Origin: Candidatus Gastranaerophilales bacterium
Lineage (GTDB): Bacteria > Cyanobacteriota > Vampirovibrionia > Gastranaerophilales > Gastranaerophilaceae
DNA length: 52,478 nucleotides
Direction: 5' to 3'
Assembly: GCA_944326455.1 (NCBI GenBank)
Contig: CALVEA010000014.1
Location: 1 to 52,478 of the forward strand
Position 1 is the first letter of the stretch. Each line of letters begins with the position of its first letter. Shown one piece after another: positions 44,807-52,478 of this stretch. Position numbers and translations under genes: made by a program. A model generated the notes under the pieces. It made no database searches. It saw only the letters and a program-made list of their open reading frames with translations, and was not told the DNA's origin.

Positions 44807-45814
44807 TTATTCTTCAGAACCTTGTGAAACAAGTCCTTCTTCATCAGTTTCAGGATTTGGAGCCAAATCTAAGCCGAAGTGATGTAATCTTTCGATAACT
44901 TCGTCAGAAGATTTTTTACCAAAGTTCTTAATATTCAATAAATCATGTTCTGATTTCTTTAATAATTCAGCCATTGAATTGATGCTTGCTCTTTTTAAGC
45001 AGTTGTATGCACGAACAGAAAGTTCTAACTCATCAATTGTGATTGAAGGTTCTTGTTCGTTTTCTTCAACAACAGGCTGTTCTTTTGCAGCAACTTTTTC
45101 TTCAACTTCTTTAACAGAAGTCTTACCTGAAATTGCAGAAATTTGTACAAAGTGGTCAATAAGCAAATCAGCAGCTTGTGAAAGTGCCGTTGCTACATCA
45201 ACTGTACCGTTTGACCAAATTTCAAGAGTTAATTTATCAAAATCAATACTGTCACCTACACGAGTGTTCTCAACCTCATAGCTTACTCTCTTAATAGGCA
45301 TGAAAGTAGCATCAATAGGAAGCATATCGATTGGTGTACCTGCTTTTGAGTTTCTTGGAACATCATTAGCAACATAACCTTTTCCGGTTTCTACAATAAT
45401 ATCAGCATGGAATGATCCGCCTTCAGCTATTGTACAAATTAACCAGTCCGGATTTACAACCTTAACACCTGCAGGAAGCTGAATATCACTTGCTAATACA
45501 GCACCCGGTTTGTCAACATCAATTCTTAAGTGCTGAGGTTCTTTAGAATCTGTTTTTATAGCCAAACCTTTAAGGTTAAGCATGACGTCAATAACATCTT
45601 CAAGAACACCAGGAATTGCAGTGTATTCGTGAGTAATACCTTCAATTCTGCAAGAAGTTACAGCAGTACCTTCCAAGCTTGAAAGCAATACACGTCTAAG
45701 CGCATTACCGATAGTAGTTCCGAAACCTCTTTCAAGCGGTTCAATAGTAAATTTTCCATACTGTGAACCGTCTGAACCGGCCATCGTATTAACAGTTTTA
45801 ATTTTTAATTCCAT
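44807..45814 (-). CDS. rpoA: RNA polymerase alpha subunit
   Basis: This 335-residue protein has the dimerising N-terminal domain (GKFTIEPLERGFGTTIGNAL, RRVLLSSLEGTAV) and the C-terminal domain (LELSVRAYNCLKRASINSMA, NFGKKSSDEVIERL) that contacts UP elements and activators. The linker is acidic and Glu-rich (residues ~235-255). It starts 19 nt after the rpsD stop. The position between rpsD and rplQ is the classical one. Confidence 0.97.
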   Translation of the reverse strand: MELKIKTVNTMAGSDGSQYGKFTIEPLERGFGTTIGNALRRVLLSSLEGTAVTSCRIEGITHEYTAIPGVLEDVIDVMLNLKGLAIKTDSKEPQHLRIDVDKPGAVLASDIQLPAGVKVVNPDWLICTIAEGGSFHADIIVETGKGYVANDVPRNSKAGTPIDMLPIDATFMPIKRVSYEVENTRVGDSIDFDKLTLEIWSNGTVDVATALSQAADLLIDHFVQISAISGKTSVKEVEEKVAAKEQPVVEENEQEPSITIDELELSVRAYNCLKRASINSMAELLKKSEHDLLNIKNFGKKSSDEVIERLHHFGLDLAPNPETDEEGLVSQGSEE

Positions 45815-45833
45815 ATTATTCTCTCCTATCAGC

Positions 45834-46436
45834 CTATTTTGAATAGTACTCTATAACTAGTTGTTCTTTAATTTCCGGATCGAGTTCTTCTCTTTGAGGA
45901 ATTCTTTCAAATGTAATTTTCAAAGCGTCGCTGTCAACTGTAATCCAAGAAGGAGCACAAGATAAATCGATTGCACTCATAACAACTTTTAAGTATTCGC
46001 TGCTGTTTGCCTTGATTGTAATTACATCACCCGGGTTAACCAAATATGATGGAATATCTACTTTCTTACCGTTAACTAAAACGTGACCGTGGTTAACGAT
46101 TTGTCTTGACTGCTTACGAGTTACACCAAAACCTGCTCTGAACAAAATGTTATCAAGTCTTGATTCCAAAAGTTGTAACAAAATAGTACCTGTTACACCT
46201 TTTCTTCTTGCAGCTTCTTTATAATATTTAGCAAATTGTTTTTCGCTTACCAAATATGTAAATCTGATTTTTTGTTTTTCTGCTAAGTGAATAGCATATT
46301 CAGAAAGTTTCTTTCTTACAGCACCGTGCTGACCTGAAGCTGTTTGTCTCATAGAAGAAGTTAATTTTCTGTTTGACAAATCTTTAACTTTCTTATTTCT
46401 AAATAATTTATTAGTTGGTCCTGTATATCTTGCCAT
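45834..46436 (-). CDS. rpsD: Ribosomal protein uS4
   Basis: This 200-residue protein is the zinc-free form of uS4: the N-terminal cysteine cluster is absent. It has GQHGAVRKKLSEYAIHLAEK, LLQLLESRLDNILFRAGFG and the S4 RNA-binding domain with RQIVNHGHVLVNGKKVDIPS. AAGGAG precedes the ATG. A 142-nt gap holding repeat array C separates it from rpsK. Confidence 0.97.
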   Translation of the reverse strand: MARYTGPTNKLFRNKKVKDLSNRKLTSSMRQTASGQHGAVRKKLSEYAIHLAEKQKIRFTYLVSEKQFAKYYKEAARRKGVTGTILLQLLESRLDNILFRAGFGVTRKQSRQIVNHGHVLVNGKKVDIPSYLVNPGDVITIKANSSEYLKVVMSAIDLSCAPSWITVDSDALKITFERIPQREELDPEIKEQLVIEYYSK

Positions 46437-46508
46437 TTTTTTCTCCTTTTCTCTTGCGGGGCATCTATGGTTTACTTTTTGGCTTAAAGCAAGCCCCCGC
46501 TTTTATTT

Positions 46509-46575
46509 GGTGAACAGTGAGCGGTGAATAGAATCTTATATCAATTACCTAATCACTATTCACTAGTCACTCCAT
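46509..46575. repeat. STRR-like array C, between rpsD and rpsK
   Basis: GTGA-type units (GGTGAACAGTGAGCGGTGAATAG) are followed after about 25 nt by TCAC-type units (AATCACTATTCACTAGTCACT) in the opposite sense, so a hairpin can form inside the ribosomal protein operon. Confidence 0.8.
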
Positions 46576-46578
46576 ATA

Positions 46579-46965
46579 CTATACTCTACGTTTTTTAGGC
46601 GGACGGCAGCCGTTGTGAGGAATAGGTGTTACGTCCTTAATTAATGTAATCTCAAGTCCTGCAGCCTGAATAGCTCTGATAGCTGTTTCACGTCCTGAAC
46701 CAGGTCCTTTGATATAAACTTCAACTTTTTTCATACCCTGATCGATAGATTTTTTAGCTACCAATTCAGCTGCTGACTGTGCTGCAAACGGAGTACCTTT
46801 TCTGGCACCTTTAAAACCTGTAGCACCTGCAGTAGCCCAAGCAATAGCATTACCTTGAGTATCTGTAGAAGTTACTATTGTATTGTTAAAGGTTGATTGT
46901 ATGTGAACAATACCTTGCAATACATTTTTCTTTTCTTTTTTCTTTGTAGTTTTTGGTCTTGCCAT
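46579..46965 (-). CDS. rpsK: Ribosomal protein uS11
   Basis: This 128-residue protein carries the uS11 blocks [60 protein letters not shown] and the C-terminal [15 protein letters not shown]. It lies in the conserved rpsM-rpsK-rpsD-rpoA order. Confidence 0.97.
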   Translation of the reverse strand: MARPKTTKKKEKKNVLQGIVHIQSTFNNTIVTSTDTQGNAIAWATAGATGFKGARKGTPFAAQSAAELVAKKSIDQGMKKVEVYIKGPGSGRETAIRAIQAAGLEITLIKDVTPIPHNGCRPPKKRRV

Positions 46966-46998
46966 TTTTCGTTATCCTTTATCTTTTACTTTTTCAAT

Positions 46999-47046
46999 CA
47001 TTTGAGTAATTAGCGATTAGGTTCTAAATTTTTCACTATTCGCTAT
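46999..47046. repeat. Degenerate STRR-like array D, between rpsK and rpsM
   Basis: A worn copy has GAGTAATTAGCGATTAG on one side and TTCACTATTCGCTATT on the other, again in opposite senses. Similarity to the other arrays is lower. Confidence 0.5.
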
Positions 47047-47048
47047 TT

Positions 47049-47417
47049 TTATTTCTTCTTACCTGCAATAGGACCGGTTTTCTTACCGCGTCTTGTTCTT
47101 GCATTAGTTTTAGTTCTCTGTCCTCTGCAAGGAAGTCCTCTTTTGTGTCTCATTCCTCTGTAAGAGTTGATTTCTTGAAGACGCTTGATGTTCATAGCAA
47201 CTTCACGTCTCAAGTCACCTTCAATATGATATTCAGATAAAGCATTACGCAATTCTTTAATATCATTTTCTGTTAAATCATCTGTTCTCAAGTCCGGTGA
47301 AATTCCGGTAACTTCAAGAATCTTTTTAGCTCTAGCAGGTCCGATACCATATATGTATGTAAGAGCTACTTCTAGTCTTTTGTTACGAGGTAAGTCTACC
47401 CCAACTAATCTTGCCAT
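47049..47417 (-). CDS. rpsM: Ribosomal protein uS13
   Basis: This 122-residue protein has the uS13 pattern [34 protein letters not shown] and the basic tail [20 protein letters not shown] that contacts the P-site tRNA. It lies in the conserved infA-rpmJ-rpsM order. Confidence 0.97.
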   Translation of the reverse strand: MARLVGVDLPRNKRLEVALTYIYGIGPARAKKILEVTGISPDLRTDDLTENDIKELRNALSEYHIEGDLRREVAMNIKRLQEINSYRGMRHKRGLPCRGQRTKTNARTRRGKKTGPIAGKKK

Positions 47418-47468
47418 GTTTTGTTTCCTTTATTTCTAATTTTCTACTATACATTTTTAAGTGTTTCA

Positions 47469-47560
47469 AAGTGATTAAGAATTTAGTGATTAAGTGATTA
47501 AGAAATTAACATATACTGACTTGCTCCTGTTCACTTAGTCACTGATCACTCAGTCACTTA
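47469..47560. repeat. STRR-like array E, between rpsM and rpmJ
   Basis: GTGATTAA-type units (three copies plus variants) are followed by TTCACTTAGTCACTGATCAC and CAGTCACT in the opposite sense. It resembles array B next to pflB most closely and fills most of the 145-nt gap. Confidence 0.85.
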
Positions 47561-47562
47561 TA

Positions 47563-47676
47563 TTAACCCTGTCTTTGTTTATGCTTAGGGTTTTCACAAA
47601 TTACAGCAACTCTGCCTTTTCTTTTAATAACTTTGCATTTGTCGCACATAGGTTTTACTGAAGATCTTGTTTTCAT
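47563..47676 (-). CDS. rpmJ: Ribosomal protein bL36
   Basis: This 37-residue protein has the zinc-binding form of bL36: [20 protein letters not shown] then [13 protein letters not shown], with Cys11, Cys14, Cys27 and His32 as ligands. It lies 27 nt after infA in the standard order. It is not obvious at first glance because of its size. Confidence 0.96.
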   Translation of the reverse strand: MKTRSSVKPMCDKCKVIKRKGRVAVICENPKHKQRQG

Positions 47677-47703
47677 TGTCTTTATTCCTTTATATTTAAT
47701 TTA

Positions 47704-47919
47704 TTACTTCAATCTGAATGTGATTCTTCCTTTAGTTAAATCATAAGGCGTCATTTCGACTTTTACTTTATCACCGGGAAGAATTCTTATAAAATTCTTT
47801 CTGATTTTTCCCGAAATATGTGCCAGAATTTCATGCCCATTTTCCAGTTTTACTCTGAACATTGCATTCGGCATAGACTCCAGGATTGTACCTTCTATTT
47901 CTATAACGTCTTTTGCCAT
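47704..47919 (-). CDS. infA: Translation initiation factor IF-1
   Basis: This 71-residue protein has the IF-1 OB-fold with [58 protein letters not shown]. It heads the ribosomal protein operon in this window; secY, adk and map, common upstream neighbours, are not present here. GAGGA precedes the ATG. Confidence 0.97.
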   Translation of the reverse strand: MAKDVIEIEGTILESMPNAMFRVKLENGHEILAHISGKIRKNFIRILPGDKVKVEMTPYDLTKGRITFRLK

Positions 47920-47974
47920 ATTGTCCTCTATTTTCGGCTATCAAAATTGATACCGCAATCCGGCATCTTAAATT

Positions 47975-48002
47975 ATCATACTTGCTAAAATTCTGAATGC
48001 AA
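47975..48002 (-). promoter_or_regulatory. Candidate promoter of the infA-rpsI operon
   Basis: On the minus strand TTGCAT and TATGAT are separated by 16 nt, predicting a start near 47968 and a ~50-nt leader with a normal ribosome binding site. The 356-nt gap 47920-48275 between the divergent infA and uvrB genes otherwise holds AT-rich sequence with no gene that I can support. Confidence 0.5.
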
Positions 48003-48238
48003 GCAATTTTATTAGAGTTGAGGCATAATTGTAAACTTTTGTAACTGATTGTTTTTATAATATTAGGTATTTTTATTGTTTTTACTAAGCATGAGAAAAA
48101 CATGTTAAATTCCTTTGGAATTAAGAGTTTTTCCAAATCTAAATTATAAAGTTAAAATTTCCTTAGTTTATAAAAACAACCCCATCCTATTCAATAAATT
48201 TAATTATATTTTTTAGTTAAGAAAAAATACCCATGCAG

Positions 48239-48268
48239 TTGTATTTAAATTTTTTGGAAGTGTATAAT
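48239..48268 (+). promoter_or_regulatory. Promoter of uvrB, probably leaderless
   Basis: TATAAT at 48263-48268 is followed by 7 nt and the ATG at 48276. TTGTAT at 48239 with an 18-nt spacer is a weak -35 candidate. No Shine-Dalgarno sequence is present. Confidence 0.6.
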
Positions 48269-48275
48269 TTATATT

Positions 48276-50273
48276 ATGGAGAAAAAGTTTGAATTAGTTT
48301 CAAAATATAAACCCGCCGGAGACCAGCCTAAAGCGATTGAACAACTGGTTGAAGGTTTAAATGCAGGAGACGATACCCAAACGCTTTTGGGTATAACCGG
48401 CTCCGGCAAAACTTTTACTATTGCAAATGTCATCCAGCAAATCCAAAAACCGACTCTTATAATTGCGCATAATAAAACTCTGGCAGCACAACTATATAAT
48501 GAGTTTAAAGAGCTTTTTCCCAATAATGCGGTTGAATATTTTATTAGTTACTATGATTATTACCAGCCGGAAGCTTATATCCCGAGAACAGATACTTATA
48601 TAGAAAAATCTGCAAGCATAAATGAAGAAATTGACCGGCTCAGACACAACACAACAAGAAGTCTTTATGAAAGAAACGACGTTATAATTGTTGCTTCAGT
48701 AAGCTGTATTTACGGCTTAGGGCTGCCGGAAAACTATTTTAAAGGTGCAATCACTCTGGAAGTCGGCGCCCAAATGGACAGGTCGGAACTAATAAAACAT
48801 CTTGTCAGCACACAGTATTCCAGAAACGACCTTGAGCTTGAGCGCTCAACCTTCCGTGCACGGGGAGATATTGTAGAAATCATGCCGGCTTACGAAAAAA
48901 TTATTACAAGAGTCTATTTCTTTGATGATGAAATTGAAAAAATAGTAAAAATAGACCCGCTTACGGGAGAAATTCTTGAAGCTCCTCAAAAGACAGTTAT
49001 TTACCCTGCTGTACATTATATAGCATACGATGAGAACGAAGATGAAACAATTTCTATGATAAGACAAGAGCTCAAAAACAGAGTTGCGGAACTTGAAAGC
49101 GAAAACAAGATTCTTGAATCACAAAGACTTCAGCAGCGGGTTAAATATGATATTGAAATGATAAAAGAAATGGGTTATTGTTCCGGTATTGAAAACTATT
49201 CAAGGATTATTGAACGCCGTCCGCCGGGTTCTCCTCCGGCAACCCTTTTAGATTATTTTAGGGGAGATTTTTTGACTGTTATTGATGAATCTCATGTAAC
49301 CATTCCACAGCTAAATGGAATGTACCACGGAGATGCTTCCAGAAAGAAAACTCTTATTGACTACGGATTCAGACTCCCTTGCGCTAAAGATAACAGACCG
49401 CTTAAGAGCAAAGAATTCTTTTCCAAAGTCCATCAGAAGATTTATATTTCAGCAACCCCGGGAGATTTTGAAAAACAAACCTCCCAGCAGCTTGTTGAAC
49501 AAATTATCCGACCTACGGGGCTTGTTGACCCGAAAATATCCGTACGTCCTATAGAAACACAAATACCGGATTTAAAAAAAGAAATCCAAAAACGGGCAGA
49601 GAAAAATGAAAGAGTCCTTATTACAACACTTACAAAACGTATGGCGGAAGATTTGACAGACTACTTCCTACAAGACGGCATAAGAGTACGGTATCTGCAT
49701 AGCGGAATTAAGTCTATTGAAAGAGTCGAAATCCTGCGTGACCTCAGACTCGGAGAATTTGACGTGCTGATTGGCGTAAACCTCTTAAGAGAAGGACTTG
49801 ATATTCCGGAAGTTTCTCTTGTTGCAATAATGGATGCTGATAAGGAAGGATTCTTGAGGTCAGACACAAGTTTGATTCAGACCATCGGACGTGCCGCCCG
49901 TAATTCTTGCGGCGAAGTTATTATGTATGCAGATAAAATTACCGATTCCATGCAGCGTGCGATTGATGAAACAAACCGCAGACGTGAAATTCAGCTTGAA
50001 CACAATAAAAAATACGGAATAATTCCTCAAACTATCAAAAAACCTATCGAAAATAACCTCCTTTCCCTTGTTGAAAGCTACAGAGACCTGGAAGACATTG
50101 TTGCAGAAGAAATGGTTGAACTCGGAATTGAGAAGAAAGATTTACCAAAACTCATTACCAAGCTTGAAAAAGATATGCACAAAGCTGCCAAAATTCTTGA
50201 TTTTGAGCGTGCGGCTCAAATCCGTGACCAGCTTAAAAAACTCCGCTCCATGGCTGAGGAACAGGGCAAATAA
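48276..50273 (+). CDS. uvrB: Excinuclease ABC subunit UvrB
   Basis: This 665-residue DNA-damage helicase has the Walker A motif GITGSGKT, the beta-hairpin [12 protein letters not shown] that probes damaged DNA, the DESH box ([19 protein letters not shown]), the helicase C-terminal motifs ([29 protein letters not shown]) and the C-terminal UVR domain ([17 protein letters not shown]) that recruits UvrC. Length is normal. Like uvrC in this window it has a -10 box just before the ATG and no ribosome binding site. Confidence 0.97.
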   Translation: MEKKFELVSKYKPAGDQPKAIEQLVEGLNAGDDTQTLLGITGSGKTFTIANVIQQIQKPTLIIAHNKTLAAQLYNEFKELFPNNAVEYFISYYDYYQPEAYIPRTDTYIEKSASINEEIDRLRHNTTRSLYERNDVIIVASVSCIYGLGLPENYFKGAITLEVGAQMDRSELIKHLVSTQYSRNDLELERSTFRARGDIVEIMPAYEKIITRVYFFDDEIEKIVKIDPLTGEILEAPQKTVIYPAVHYIAYDENEDETISMIRQELKNRVAELESENKILESQRLQQRVKYDIEMIKEMGYCSGIENYSRIIERRPPGSPPATLLDYFRGDFLTVIDESHVTIPQLNGMYHGDASRKKTLIDYGFRLPCAKDNRPLKSKEFFSKVHQKIYISATPGDFEKQTSQQLVEQIIRPTGLVDPKISVRPIETQIPDLKKEIQKRAEKNERVLITTLTKRMAEDLTDYFLQDGIRVRYLHSGIKSIERVEILRDLRLGEFDVLIGVNLLREGLDIPEVSLVAIMDADKEGFLRSDTSLIQTIGRAARNSCGEVIMYADKITDSMQRAIDETNRRREIQLEHNKKYGIIPQTIKKPIENNLLSLVESYRDLEDIVAEEMVELGIEKKDLPKLITKLEKDMHKAAKILDFERAAQIRDQLKKLRSMAEEQGK

Positions 50274-50289
50274 AGAGAATACAAAAGCC

Positions 50290-51612
50290 CTAAAAACTTA
50301 ATGCATAGGCAAAAATTTCTCCGACCTGACTGTTATAGCGTCTGCCGTCCTCTTTCGTAAACAGATTTTCCCAATGACTTTCAGGAGTACCGTCTATGGA
50401 ATATGACGGATTACACATCATCAAATGATGGGTATTTGTGTCATATCTTAAAGGGAACAAGTCTTCCATCTGCATAAAACTCGGAAGCTTATCGGACGGA
50501 TAAGTATAAGCAAAAAAGCAGGAGCGCAAACGTGCAAGCCGTTCTTCATAACTTCTCCCGCCCGAATCATTATCGTTTGAAACCTCCACCCCCGGAGCAT
50601 AATCTCTTGAATACTTAAGCTTGTCTGACCATTCTTTAACCGTATTAAAATCATCTACAGGAACAAATGCCGTTCCTGCCGTTAATCCCATCATCCTGTA
50701 ACGCTCAAAATCTTCCGAACTTTTTTCCCCGACAAAACTAAGTGTTGTTTTGCCCGTGCGGGAACGAATTTCGTTTAAAATATACTGCATCTGCGGATAT
50801 TCAGGCAGAGCGCCGACCCCTGTATAATTTGCACAATCGTATCCGCCTATATGCTTTGCTGAATCAAAAAAGATTGCCTCAAACCCTAAATTTATAAGTT
50901 TTACGCATTCGGTTATAAAAATTTCTTCGTGTTCTTTATTATGCCATCTGAAATTTTCGTCCTCTTTATACGGGCGGGCAATTTTAAGCTGATCTTCCGA
51001 TATTACAATTCTGAAACCTGTTTTTATTCCCCTAAAATGAGCCAAATCGTTAAAAACTCTAAATTGTATTTCGGGGCTGACTTTAAGATTATGTGAAATA
51101 ATATTTTCACTATAACCGGCATTTAATTTTAATCCGTAAATAGAATTTTCTTCCCAGGGTGCTTTGTTATAACCGTCACCGTAAATATTCGGAAAAATCT
51201 GGGATAGAATAATACAGTTTGCCCAGCTTTTAGCAGAAGGAGGAATTGCCGGGAGAAGTTTTATTGAACTTATTATCCCGTCAGAACATCTGCTATTCTG
51301 CATTTTGGCAATTGCACGATTATTAATTTCTATATAATTAGCAAACCTGCCCCAATTATCACCATAATTAGGAGTCACAATATTATCAGGAATCTCTCTA
51401 AAAAAATTTCCGCTTTCACTTAAAGTTGAGATTGAATCAACCGCTCTTTTAAGACTTCTTGTCAAAAGTTCCGACGGTAAAATATTTGATATCCATTTTT
51501 TGTTCCGAGATTCGCCGATTCCACTGTAGGAATGCTCTTCCGCCCACTTATCATAATGCAAAATGCTGCTGCCGCAGTCAGCTTCTAAAAATTCAGTAAC
51601 AAAATTAGTCAT
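50290..51612 (-). CDS. Glycoside-hydrolase-like protein (alpha-amylase-type barrel, divergent)
   Basis: In this 440-residue protein the central part looks like a TIM barrel of the alpha-amylase type. GFEAIFFDSAKHIGG (Asp250, His254) resembles GH13 region II (GxRxDxxxH), LSFVGEK (Glu296) resembles region III and TAFVPVDDF (Asp320/321) may be region IV. An FRGIKTGFRIVIS strand precedes them. The N-terminal ~120 residues are unrecognised. No signal peptide is visible, so it may act in the cytoplasm, perhaps on glucan, which would fit the glycogen-synthase-like gene. A TATATT 6 nt before the ATG hints at a leaderless start. The assignment is tentative. Confidence 0.45.
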   Translation of the reverse strand: MTNFVTEFLEADCGSSILHYDKWAEEHSYSGIGESRNKKWISNILPSELLTRSLKRAVDSISTLSESGNFFREIPDNIVTPNYGDNWGRFANYIEINNRAIAKMQNSRCSDGIISSIKLLPAIPPSAKSWANCIILSQIFPNIYGDGYNKAPWEENSIYGLKLNAGYSENIISHNLKVSPEIQFRVFNDLAHFRGIKTGFRIVISEDQLKIARPYKEDENFRWHNKEHEEIFITECVKLINLGFEAIFFDSAKHIGGYDCANYTGVGALPEYPQMQYILNEIRSRTGKTTLSFVGEKSSEDFERYRMMGLTAGTAFVPVDDFNTVKEWSDKLKYSRDYAPGVEVSNDNDSGGRSYEERLARLRSCFFAYTYPSDKLPSFMQMEDLFPLRYDTNTHHLMMCNPSYSIDGTPESHWENLFTKEDGRRYNSQVGEIFAYALSF

Positions 51613-51659
51613 ACAAATAATATAAAAACTTTTTAGTTATATTACATTGCCTGGAAGTG

Positions 51660-52367
51660 TTATCTTTTGAAGCCCGCTAAATATTCCTGCAAAAAATCAG
51701 TAAACCCGCGGCACAAAAATTCTTTAGGCAAAGATTCCGCAATATTCTTAAACTCTGCTGAATTTTGTATTTGTTTATAAACATATCTATCCGCAGAAAT
51801 CCGTAAAATTTTGTCACATTGGTTGTTAAAGATTTCTTGAACACTTTTATATTCTTGCTCAGACTTTAATAATGTCTGTAAAAAATCTTCCTCTCTCAAT
51901 TTTTTGCAATTTATTATCATTACTTCTACTTGAGGATTCTGTAAATTGTTTATTGATTTATCAGAACTGAACGCTTCCGCAACACAACACTCGCACTCAG
52001 AAATATCCATATTATACAGATTTACTAAATCCTTTTTAAAATATATTCCGGGTCCGGCAGATATAACCTTATCATATTCTTTCAAAATATCCGGTATTAA
52101 CAGCTTATACCATTCAAATCTTATGGAATTTTTATAATATTTAAAATCTGAAAAAATATCTTCATTAATATAATGAAAATGGATTAAATGATTTTGTGTT
52201 GAAAGCTTGTCAAAACCTGTTTTAATCTTATGAGAAATACCATTATGAAAGATATGGATATCATAAAATGTTTCTTCTAATGCATTACTAACAAGGCTTT
52301 TTATTGCCACTGCGGCACTAAAAATCACACTGGAATCAATAGTAAATACGATTGGTATCTTGTTCAT
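51660..52367 (-). CDS. GT8-like glycosyltransferase with lost DxD motif
   Basis: This 235-residue protein starts like GT8 enzymes (IPIVFTIDSSVIFSAAVAIK) and keeps the FEWYKLLIPDIL helix and the EYDKVI strand. The metal-binding DxD that should follow (family pattern YLDxDI) is replaced by AGPG at 104-107, and a KKDLVNLYNMDI segment continues as in the family. It is also shorter than usual. It is probably catalytically dead or uses another mechanism. AAGGA precedes the ATG, 47 nt upstream of the glycoside-hydrolase-like gene, so the two may be co-transcribed. Confidence 0.6.
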   Translation of the reverse strand: MNKIPIVFTIDSSVIFSAAVAIKSLVSNALEETFYDIHIFHNGISHKIKTGFDKLSTQNHLIHFHYINEDIFSDFKYYKNSIRFEWYKLLIPDILKEYDKVISAGPGIYFKKDLVNLYNMDISECECCVAEAFSSDKSINNLQNPQVEVMIINCKKLREEDFLQTLLKSEQEYKSVQEIFNNQCDKILRISADRYVYKQIQNSAEFKNIAESLPKEFLCRGFTDFLQEYLAGFKR

Positions 52368-52478
52368 ATTTCCTTCTTATACTGAACATCCGAGAATTTT
52401 AATAACATTTTCATCAAAATGTTATCTTTAGGCATAATATCACATTAAAACTGATTTGTACAGTATAGTGGTAATTAC

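Overview
The window is AT-rich DNA from a non-photosynthetic, fermentative, flagellated relative of the cyanobacteria, most likely a gut member of the Vampirovibrionia/Melainabacteria (order Gastranaerophilales). This assignment is an inference. It rests on low GC, a pyruvate formate-lyase system, flagellar switch genes, a HEAT-repeat protein of cyanobacterial style, heptamer/octamer intergenic repeats that recall cyanobacterial STRR sequences, and several proteins with a short N-terminal leader ending in an aromatic SF-K/E/Q-G-like motif. No tRNA, rRNA, CRISPR array or insertion sequence was found.

Left end (1-11.4 kb): phage-derived accessory DNA. A minus-strand operon starts with a portal-like protein and continues into two proteins that share a nearly identical 59-residue leader but have different C-terminal domains. 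One carries a PBECR-type (barnase/EndoU/colicin E5-like) nuclease-like domain and is followed by a tandem orphan copy of its own C-terminus. Two membrane proteins lie between them. This is the layout of a phage-linked polymorphic toxin locus. A 961-residue protein of unknown function on the opposite strand separates it from other phage-like genes (a T7 gp13-like GNAT protein, a possible small-terminase-like protein, a zinc-ribbon protein) and an M48 peptidase.

11.6-22.6 kb: a zinc alcohol dehydrogenase; a divergent RelA/SpoT-fold protein coupled to a small partner; a HEAT-repeat protein; a cytosolic histidine kinase; an OmpA-like protein-fliL-fliM-fliN operon; yidC-queA; and an isolated rpmH.

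22.6-34.5 kb: proC, a TPR-glycosyltransferase, a candidate small RNA, fusA, a phosphopantetheinyl transferase, uvrC without its usual C-terminal HhH domain, a SprA-like metalloprotease, and the pyruvate formate-lyase locus. The formate-lyase is the strongest finding. It is split into a 693-residue catalytic core without the glycyl-radical domain and an 82-residue protein that carries RVSGYAV. Both halves end in cysteine-rich tails, and a tandem-repeat hairpin sits exactly at the split. The activase gene pflA follows after a 386-nt multi-hairpin element.

34.5-52.5 kb: ahcY, a 54-residue protein and glmS; a small membrane protein with a GNAT; a glycogen-synthase-like protein with a C-terminal membrane anchor; a metallo-hydrolase; a PQ-loop protein; the infA-rpmJ-rpsM-rpsK-rpsD-rpoA-rplQ-truA-rplM-rpsI cluster; uvrB; a glycoside-hydrolase-like protein; and a GT8-like protein that has lost its DxD motif. 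Several genes (histidine kinase, uvrC, the metallo-hydrolase, uvrB) have a -10 box only 6-7 nt before the ATG and no Shine-Dalgarno sequence, which points to leaderless transcripts.
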